This document shows positions 58,540 to 64,000 of a stretch of DNA of 64,000 nt, piece after piece. Position numbers and translations under genes: made by a program. The notes under the pieces were generated by a model. It was not told where the DNA came from. It did not search any database and saw only the letters and a program-made list of their open reading frames with translations. Each line of letters opens with the position of its first letter. Position 1 is the stretch's first letter. The DNA comes from Leptasterias polaris. Its lineage: Eukaryota; Echinodermata; Asteroidea; Forcipulatida; Asteriidae. The stretch covers positions 992,001-1,056,000 of the forward strand of contig JAZGTN010000027.1 in the NCBI GenBank assembly GCA_037783415.1, in the 5' to 3' direction.

Positions 58540-59221
58540 TACCTTGGTCTCGGTCTCGGACTGCAAAAGTCTCGGTCTCGGAAGGGCTGGTCTCGGTCTC
58601 GGTAGGGCTGGGGTCTCGGTCTTGGTCTCGGTCTCGGATGTCAAGGTCTCGGTCTTGGTCTCGGTCTCGGACTTCCAGGTCTCGACTACAACACTGTAGG
58701 CAACCAACCCATACCTCACTATGCCACAACTGTGGCATTTTGAGGCACACACATGAAACAGAGAGTAGAGGGCTAGACATCGCCCAATAAAGTGCTCCAA
58801 AGAGTGATAAACTGGAGAAGAAACCACTGCAATGGGATTTGTTGGAATTGATGAGGTTCTCAACCCTAGTCAATTTCTACAGAGGCAGTCTGTTTGCCAT
58901 TGGTTGATACATACGAGGTAGTACAAAACAACGACAGGATATTGTGTCATGGGTTACTTCACCCATGAGGTAGTGCATAGCATTTAGAGAGACTTTGAGA
59001 TATCTTGGAGTATAAGCACCTGTAGGAGGGGTTGTTGTACATCTTCCCTAACAGTTACTCCATCACAACATTTCTTCCTTATGTAAAAAAGACCATAGTG
59101 TCCAAACGTACACACACACTTTGCATGACTTCTTTTCCTACCTTGTATTCTGTATTTCCAACTTCACTGGACGTGTAGCAGAGAAAAAGAAAGTGGTTGA
59201 ATAGGTGGTCGGCTCTTCCAT
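47028..59221 (-). CDS. Collagen-like type II membrane protein, nine coding exons
   Basis: Nine exons (59142-59221, 54363-54586, 53655-53800, 52593-52676, 52328-52453, 51425-51466, 51115-51198, 49957-50226, 47028-47219) join in agreeing phases to 1248 bp, 415 residues. Residues 1-74 are a basic cytoplasmic tail with KCRKYPGRCLRHPG before the membrane. Residues 75-95 (TIVFIFVLVAVILITVMLIM) form one membrane helix and no signal peptide is present, hence type II. A stalk of heptad-like segments follows (LLVMIQEQQRTIAMLQEK), with sequons NAT, NIT, NNT, NLS and NRT, then eight Gly-X-Y triplets (GPRGYNGSVGPAGVDG...) and a six-cysteine C-terminal domain ending MHFWQCPATS. The layout parallels class A scavenger receptors and membrane collagens, which trimerise and bind ligands outside the cell. 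The terminal domain is not one I can name. ATTAAA at 46653-46658 (minus) may be a poly(A) signal. Skipped phase-0 exons cannot be excluded. Confidence 0.75.
47441..48975. mobile_element. 1535-bp TA-flanked DNA transposon, non-autonomous
   Basis: Left end CTGTATTTTCCTGCGGATAA and right end TTATCCGCAGGAAAATACGG are complementary with one mismatch, with TA on each side (47439-47440, 48976-48977). Subterminal GCGTCTTATC-type repeats follow. TA duplications and such ends suit the Tc1/mariner (pogo/Tigger) group. Inside are three spaced copies of TTCMAACAATGCCGCAA (47676-47777), tandem-like GATCCTTGAAAACAA and CTTATGAACGAGATTA repeats, and a TATA-box region near 48435. No transposase frame. Confidence 0.75.
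48435..48446 (+). promoter_or_regulatory. TATA-box-like promoter inside the TA-flanked element
   Basis: TATATATAAAGG, followed about 30 bases later by TATTAGTCACCAGTAG. The sequence from TGTTACGTCTTGATGGG (48373) onward resembles the start of an LTR, so this may be LTR-derived or a transposase promoter. Confidence 0.3.
49443..49535 (-). mobile_element. tRNA-Asn-like SINE, copy 3
   Basis: On the minus strand: GGGCTAGATTGCCCAGTTGG, anticodon-region GTTAATATGG, B box GGTTCAAGTCC, then the tail TTTCTTTGTTCAATTCC. Same order and tail as copies at 14513 and 30679. It lies in the last intron of the collagen-like gene, in the sense orientation. Confidence 0.75.
49596..49832. mobile_element. GGCCCAATTTCATGGCT hairpin MITE, separate subfamily
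   Basis: Inverted ends of about 27 bp with one mismatch: GGCCCAATTTCATGGCTTTG at the left, its complement ending GAAATTGGGCC at the right. The terminal dozen bases match family B, but the interior (GCTTACCGTAAGC, GCAAGTGCAGAATTTGGC) is different. Confidence 0.75.
49957..50226 (-). CDS. Collagen-like gene, Gly-X-Y exon
   Basis: 270 bp, phase 0 to 0, acceptor TTATTTTTCAG, donor GTAAGTAGA. Encodes a last helical segment (NVQQELLNLSDKFDLNLAEA), eight collagen triplets from GPRGYNGSV to GPAGAG, and the first cysteine of the terminal domain with VSEVGWETVPS. Confidence 0.85.
50824..51003. mobile_element. GGCCCAATTTC hairpin MITE (family B)
   Basis: GGGACCAATTTCATAGAACT at the left, a degraded GTGAAATTTGGCTC at the right, interior as at 8154. 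Lies in an intron of the collagen-like gene. Confidence 0.65.
51115..51198 (-). CDS. Collagen-like gene, stalk exon 4
   Basis: 84 bp, phase 0 to 0, acceptor TTTTTCTTCAG, donor GTAAGTAAT. Encodes VSQLNAKAQTQSIDIIGIES then RNDNQDSR, continuing the helical stalk. Confidence 0.7.
51425..51466 (-). CDS. Collagen-like gene, stalk micro-exon
   Basis: 42 bp, phase 0 to 0, acceptor TCTTTTTTCAG, donor GTGAGTACT. Encodes TSTLENNTRQLDQS, two heptads with sequon NNT. Confidence 0.7.
51713..52067. mobile_element. TTAA-flanked MITE (family C), copy 5
   Basis: AGGTATTATACAGGATTGGT at the left, ACCAATAGTGTACAGGGCCT at the right, TTAA at both borders (51709-51712, 52068-52071). The central palindrome TTATCGCGCGCGATAA is conspicuous. 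Lies in an intron of the collagen-like gene. Confidence 0.75.
52328..52453 (-). CDS. Collagen-like gene, stalk exon 3
   Basis: 126 bp, phase 0 to 0, acceptor TTCTTTTTAG, donor GTAAGTCC. Encodes IEGIDASIKSASKNITEVNQ and a helical RVSQFQESLSGTLVRLENTV, with sequon NIT. Confidence 0.75.
52593..52676 (-). CDS. Collagen-like gene, stalk exon 2
   Basis: 84 bp, phase 0 to 0, acceptor TTCATCAACAG, donor GTAAGAAAG. Encodes VTMLEGVLGGGDEVNATLSG with one sequon (NAT). The glycine run suggests a hinge. Confidence 0.65.
53336..53490 (+). mobile_element. Second tRNA-derived SINE
   Basis: A box GGTTGGCTCAGTGGTTTC and B box GGTTCAAATCTCCCC at tRNA spacing, followed by CATGTGGATTGGGTTTTCA and GTGTGGGTTTTCTTCCC, a body unlike the first SINE family. 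The order matches a SINE type I remember from echinoderms. Lies in an intron, antisense to the gene. Confidence 0.6.
53655..53800 (-). CDS. Collagen-like gene, stalk exon 1
   Basis: Acceptor TATCACTATAG, donor GTAAGTCC, phase 1 to 0. A Thr/Pro-rich linker (TTLPVTRTLPTTQNP), probably O-glycosylated, is followed by a coiled-coil-like helix SERLLVMIQEQQRTIAMLQE. Confidence 0.75.
54363..54586 (-). CDS. Collagen-like gene, membrane-helix exon
   Basis: Acceptor GTTTTTATAG, donor GTAATGAGA, phase 2 to phase 1. Encodes KKVNPIYDRYQGPTEKITT, the basic-cysteine segment GKCRKYPGRCLRHPG and the helix TIVFIFVLVAVILITVMLIM. NPIYDRY may be a tyrosine sorting or phosphorylation motif. Confidence 0.8.
55205..55259. 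repeat. Tandem repeat, about 3 x 17 bp
   Basis: Units of AGGATGAAAACAGACAA in exact succession, ending with a partial fourth unit. Confidence 0.9.
57341..57478. repeat. GGTCTC-rich array 1
   Basis: Repeated GGTCTCGG hexamer-type units with interruptions GACTGCAAAAGTCTCGG and GAAGGGCTGGTCTCGG that recur in array 2. Flanked by the small palindromes GTCTCAAGACCGTCTTGAGA and CTCGAGACCCCTCGAG. The open frames here (repeated ETET or RDRD) are a by-product. Confidence 0.85.
58507..58690. repeat. GGTCTC-rich array 2
   Basis: The same unit and the same interruptions as array 1, about 1 kb away, bounded at the right by CCAGGTCTCGACTACAAC. The shared order indicates a dispersed element and not independent slippage. 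Confidence 0.85.
59142..59221 (-). CDS. Collagen-like gene, exon with start codon
   Basis: ATG at 59221 in context ATCATGGAAG encodes MEEPTTYSTTFFFSATRPVK, ending in phase 2 at donor GTAGGAAAAG. A TTTTTTTGTGTTCAG acceptor lies five bases before the ATG, so at least one untranslated exon should lie upstream. Confidence 0.65.
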
Positions 59222-59226
59222 GATTG

Positions 59227-60676
59227 CTGAACACAAAAAAACAATCCAAGAATCGATCTTGTCTCGTTGAATCTCACATACAGAAACACAATGGCCTCTT
59301 TGGAGTCAAGTTTTCAGGAATAACTTTCAATAACGATCCATTGTTGAAACAATGCCCTGAGAAGACACAAAAGGGCTAGCTTTGTTCCTCTCAAGAATAT
59401 CAGGAAATATTTAATACATAAATACTTAAATTTCACACAAACAAGAAGAGGTGTCCAAAGCAGCAAACTACTGACTGAATCCACTCACTAAAAACTAAAA
59501 TTCTGTCAACAACAAACTGAAGAATACCAACACGTATACTCCTGATGATGTGGTCTTCAACTCTAACATCCAATGAACTGACAGACTGGCAAGTTCATCG
59601 GAATTCTCCTCTGCAGAAGGGGGGGGGGGGTGGCCAACTGACTGGCATACCAGCTCACCAAAGTGTTGATAATTGGGACAAGGTCCTTTTAATCCAAATC
59701 TCCCATGAGAGTTAATATTAAAAACCCGAAGAAGGGCAGCAAACAGCTACAGGCTGACCCCATGGAATAACTGCTACCTTAAAGTCGCCCCCTCTCTCGC
59801 TCTCTTTCTCCCCCTGATAGTGATAAGCCATCTCGGCCTAGGGTGGGAGTTATTGGTTCATTCATGGCTGTTCACATCTCCCCTTCAAAGGTTTCAATCA
59901 AGGCTTTTGTTTCTCACTTTAAGGTTTCTTGCACATTAAATTTACTCACGCTTCAGTGCCCTTCAATTATGAAACCGCAGAAAAGAGCAACTGGTCACTC
60001 ATTCCTGGTGTAACTATATTGAGAATTAAACATGAACCACATGAAGTGTTGTTACTTGGGAGTGTGATGTTTTCAGATTGACTAATCCTCATGGTCATAA
60101 ATTGCTGGTGAACAACTTGTGGGTAATCACCAAATACAACAGGGTTATCAGAGCATAACAAACATACACACTTTTTTTAATATAATTTATTTTAAAAAAA
60201 AGGAAGAAAAAAAGAAAAGAAGGAGGAAATTTGTAGTGGTAAAAAAGAGAGTTGTCTATTTGCAATATGACATGAATTCAAGCTGCCCAGCTGACAAGTT
60301 AAATGCACATGCCTGCCCTAGTGATAGAACTTTTGTGTTGTTACAATTCTAAACAAATATTACCACCATGCTACTGAAATTCCAGGACTTGAACATTGCC
60401 GTTAAAGGGGCACAGCAATTTTCCTCTCCTAAGGGACACTTCTGTGATTAAAGCTGGGCACCACAGTAAAAGCACAAGGCACCAAGGCAATTGCTATAGG
60501 TGCCGTGGGTTAAAATCAAGGCCTGCGGGTCTTTGTAGATACAAAGTAGAGTTAATTTTTCACTCGTATGTATGTCAACTTATACTTCATAATTACTCCC
60601 TGAATACCGATTACATCACAATCGCCCCTGGTGGTTAGTATAACATCTTTTAAAATCTCCTTTTCTCTGCCAATGA
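59227..60676. other. Upstream region of the collagen-like gene
   Basis: Should contain the untranslated first exon and promoter, if these are close. A pyrimidine-rich CCCCTCTCTCGCTCTCTTTC stretch with nearby GATA motifs (CTGATAGTGATAAGCC) lies at 59785-59830. A G10 run lies near 59628. No exon could be fixed. Confidence 0.3.
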
Positions 60677-60812
60677 AATACCAGGCTTGGGTACACTCTC
60701 TGGTGGGTCAAATACCTGGCTTGGGTACACTCTCTGGTGGGTCAAATACCAGGCTTGGGTACACTCTCTGGTGGGTCAAATACCAGGCTTGGGTACACTC
60801 TCTGGTGGGTCA
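60677..60812 (+). repeat. Tandem repeat, 4 x 34 bp
   Basis: Four nearly identical units (60677, 60711, 60745, 60779) starting AATACCAGGCTTGGGTACAC, the second with one substitution (CCTGGC). The near identity implies recent expansion. Confidence 0.95.
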
Positions 60813-61825
60813 AAAATCGCTTTTTAAACAAATACATGTCCTTAGAAAAAGCTTTTTAAATACACTGACAAAAACCCAAACAAACAAATCAACAAACAAA
60901 CCAAACCAAACCAAAACCAGGAAAGAAGAAGATATGGCGATGACTTTCCCATGGGAATATACTTCATTTCTGTGATCCTGTTTGATGATTCAAATCATCA
61001 GTCAATTCTGATCAACTTCTTGTTGACTTTCTCTTAGGAACAAACCTTGTGGGACAAATATACAACACAAACATTCACATTGTAATTCCTTCCTCCCAAC
61101 AAAAATGTGTTAATATTTAAAATGTTTAGCCTTGACTTACAAATCACAAACAAAACAAGTACACACAATTATCTCACTGGTAAGATCAACTCCAAACATT
61201 GTAATCTTATGTTATGAATGACTAAGTAACTCCTGGGGTTTGGGTACAAGCTTGAAAACTTCCTGATGATAATTAAAATGACACTGGGGCCCTTTTCTAA
61301 ACCTAGATATGGGCTTGGGCTCCTCTGGTGTAGGCTCCGTTAGCTAGTTTTAACAGATGATCTTGCAGTTCAGCGCTTGGAAGAAGCCTTAGACGAAGCC
61401 CAATATGAAACTGGGGTTTTAGAAGGGCCTAGGTAACACTACCTGTGTATCATGGGTCTAGTGGTGCATGGAGAAATAGCCTACAAGTGTATACATGTAC
61501 TTTTCCTTTGGTATGGGTACACTATGAACTGTGTTCAGGATTTCAAGAAAATAAAACATATGAATGATTCAGCAGATGTTTGAAATAAACTATACATGGT
61601 GTATGTGCGTCACAATCAAAATATTTCCACAAAAACTCCACCAATTGGAGACATTATGACTTCAGAGCTGAATGATATCCTGATCACAATCCCCTCCCCC
61701 CCCCCCCCCCTATTAGACTAAAACCACGGAAGAGGCGGACTGGCATGTCCTGATGAACCATAGTTTGTACCTGGAACACGCTGGGACTGTGGCATAGAAG
61801 CCATGATGGACCAAAATAAAACCAC
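60813..61825. other. No gene seen
   Basis: No recognisable exon. Contains a C15 run at 61696-61710. Confidence 0.4.
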
Positions 61826-62124
61826 AGGCCTTTTCACACTATCAAGCCCCAATCCCAGTCGAAGCTACCTGATTCCTATCTGTGTTGACTTCATAAAATT
61901 TCAACATGGTCAGATCCACTGTGTTCACACTGCCTGGAACCAAATCAGCTTTTTGCTAACTACCTGTGTACAAAAACCATCAATCCACTTTTGGAGGGTC
62001 CAGCGCTCAACACAGGTCAACGCCAATGCCGTGTTGAAATGTAGCATGAAAAGGTCAGTCAAACCAAACTAAACACAGGTCAGACCTGTGTCCAACAGAG
62101 ATTTTTGGTAGTGTGAAAAGGCCT
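61826..62124. mobile_element. AGGCCTTTTCACAC-ended MITE
   Basis: A 299-bp element with ends AGGCCTTTTCACACTA and TAGTGTGAAAAGGCCT exactly complementary over 16 bases. Subterminal CAGGTCAACGCC and CAGGTCAGACCTGTG are also palindromic. No coding frame; target duplication unclear. Confidence 0.75.
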
Positions 62125-62865
62125 TATGACAGAGGTAGGAAATAACTAAGTATAAGCACGAAAAACCCCAACCCAAAAGAATCAAACAAACAAACAAACT
62201 GTTCAGGGTAACAGGACATTCCAAATGGGACTGCTTGAAGACCTTTTTGATTCTTAATCAATTAGGGTCCATTGATATCTCACTGGAAAAAGGGTCCCAA
62301 TGAAGGTTTGAAAATCCCAATTGGGATAATTGGGTGGCAATGACCCTTTTGACGACCCCCCCACCCCAATGGTCCTAAAGGTGTGTCTAGGCCTGGGTCT
62401 GTGCACAGAGCTGATACAATGTAAAGGGGTGTGTACGTGTCAACTTGACCACTTTGAGTAGATTTTATCTAGAGTCTCAATGTTGTCTTTTCATCTTTTT
62501 CCCAGCGATTAGTGAACCATATTTGAATTGATGATAGAGTTGGTTGCCTTTGACCAGTGCCTCCCCCTGGGTCACAAAGGTTTCATTGACAGTCAGTCAA
62601 TTAGTCAAATCTGTCAACTACTACAGGTCTTAATGTGGAGTTTGTTTCCCTCCAGTGAGTTGAATTCATTTAAGGTTCAATAAATCACGGTGCCACCCAT
62701 TTCAACAAAATAACACTCAATAACAACCAAATCACAAACTTTGACGCTCAAATCTTTTCTTGCCATTCATGTTAGATGAAGCATAGAGCAAGGACTTGCT
62801 CAATACTCTTCGAGTGAACTTAGAGCAAAAATCTCCAACCCCTAAAAATGTTGACCCAACATTTA
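62125..62865. other. No gene seen
   Basis: No recognised exon or repeat family. Confidence 0.4.
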
Positions 62866-63034
62866 CAGGCCTGATGCTTGGTGCTCGAAAGGGCGAGGGC
62901 ACCAAGGCGTTTTTCTCTTTTATAAAGGGCACCTCTATGAGGGAATTGTACATTTCTATTGGAACATTTCAAAGTGCACCAAGGCAATGACCAGGGGCAA
63001 CGGAGGCAATGGCCTCCATGAAGCATCAGGACTG
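62866..63034. mobile_element. Hairpin element family A2, well preserved
   Basis: CAGGCCTGATGCTTGGTGC at the left and CATGAAGCATCAGGACTG at the right face each other. The interior CACCAAGGCAATGACCAGGG and GGAGGCAATGGCCTCC matches other copies. Confidence 0.7.
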
Positions 63035-64000
63035 TATTTATGAATCTGTTGAAATGAACAATAGTTGATTAAGTTAGATATTCTGGAAAAAACAGACAAC
63101 AATAAATTACAACAACAATAACGCCTTTTTTGGGGGGGGGGGGAGGCAGCCAATAACAACTGCATAAAAACCACAAGACTCATGCACTGAGCAGAAATAT
63201 TCTATGAAAACTGGCCAAGTTCGGATGTACTTTCCCTTTTAACTCGATTTGACCATGATTCATATAATAACGCATAAACAGATATCCAAAAAGCTCAGAG
63301 GCGGATATATCATTACAGTGTTGGTCCTCCCCAAAATTTGTTGTTTGACCCTGGCCTGTACAGTAGATTGATTTTCCTTATGGAAACACACAGGGCAAGA
63401 TTATTCAGTCTGACATAAAACACTGAAATTATTGACTAAGAAGAGGCACATTGCAACAAATTCCATTGTTTTCATATCTGCATATTGTATTTTGTAAACA
63501 TTTAATGTTTTGCAATCAAGTCATCAGAGATTCTTCAAGGTTTGAAACAAAATAGTTTCAAGGCAACAAAAGGAAATTCTAAAACCAATTGTTTAATGAC
63601 AAATTACATCTGTTGAAAAACAAACAAACAATGCAAAGTCACAAACCGGGCATTATTCTTGTCACATGTCACAATATTCAAAACGATTGTTGATAAAAGT
63701 GTAAAGAGGTGTTGGGTAATTTCAGTAAACAAAACAACTTGTTTTACAGACACGTCCCTTTCATGCTCGCAGATCACACCTATCTGTTACTTCCTCATCA
63801 CCATGGTTACAAATCAATCAGTTATTCCAAGTATTTGTTCTTTATACGGCTCATTACCAACATCGATCTATGGACGCATCACAGATCAATAATTTTATTT
63901 ACATACATGTAGGTCTCCAATGTCAACAGAACGAGTTTACATACATTTACGTAGTTGTCACACTATACGGTCTGGCAGATGGCACAATTTGCGCAATGAC
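63035..64000. other. No gene seen
   Basis: AT-rich sequence with a G10 run near 63132. No recognised exon, repeat or RNA gene up to the window end. Confidence 0.4.

Larger units (their letters stand above)
54587..59141 (-). other. Largest intron of the collagen-like gene
   Basis: About 4.6 kb between the start exon and the membrane exon. It holds a 17-bp tandem repeat at 55205, two GGTCTC-rich arrays and otherwise unremarkable sequence. No additional in-phase exon was recognised, though the phase-2 junction limits what could be inserted. Confidence 0.5.

Noticed and set aside
57253..58873. Open frames rich in repeated ETET, RDRD or SRSR on both strands
   Set aside because: They are translations of the GGTCTC arrays. 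A low-complexity frame appears on both strands, which is expected from the repeat.
60631..60975. 114-codon frame with an internal repeated peptide
   Set aside because: The 34-bp repeat unit is not a multiple of three, so the frame changes in each unit. It is not a repeat protein.

Overview
This is a window of animal nuclear DNA. It is AT-rich and intron-rich, has no dense coding, and carries many short interspersed repeats. Several repeat families (short hairpin elements beginning GGCCCAATTTC or flanked by TTAA, and tRNA-derived SINEs) match ones I remember from echinoderms, especially sea stars. A sea star or other echinoderm is therefore my best guess, but it rests on memory and not on a search.

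I can support two protein-coding genes, both on the minus strand and arranged head to tail. (1) At 26988-37915 lies the 5' end of a receptor gene, with a signal-peptide exon at 37840-37915 and a first immunoglobulin-domain exon at 26988-27284. The Ig domain reads like the first Ig domain of PTK7 (off-track / CCK-4), a pseudokinase co-receptor of Wnt and planar cell polarity signalling. Positions 1-26987 are then its second intron, and the remaining exons lie beyond the left edge. (2) At 47028-59221 lies an apparently complete nine-coding-exon gene. All splice phases agree, giving a 415-residue type II membrane protein: short cytoplasmic tail, one membrane helix, a long glycosylated stalk, eight collagen-like Gly-X-Y triplets, and a six-cysteine C-terminal domain ending in a W-x-C-P motif. 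This scavenger-receptor-like layout is the most interesting protein in the window.

Most of the rest is non-autonomous DNA transposons, whose boundaries can often be read directly. A 1424-bp hAT element with a perfect 8-bp target duplication has split another repeat. A 1535-bp TA-flanked element sits in the last intron of the collagen-like gene. A 171-bp hairpin element is inserted in another element with a clean 5-bp duplication. A TTAA-flanked family has five long copies. Three larger elements carry repeated terminal motifs, and two of these keep start-codon-bearing open frames that may be remnants of transposase genes. A 946-bp element has perfect 21-bp ends and inward-facing motif arrays. 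There are four copies of a tRNA-Asn-like SINE, one copy of a second SINE, and the 3' end of a CR1/L2-type LINE.

Other items are G/C homopolymers, GGTCTC-rich arrays, a 4 x 34-bp tandem repeat, a 27-bp-arm hairpin, a 24-bp palindrome, and a POU/SOX-type motif cluster in the receptor gene's first intron. I see no CRISPR, rRNA, or functional tRNA genes.
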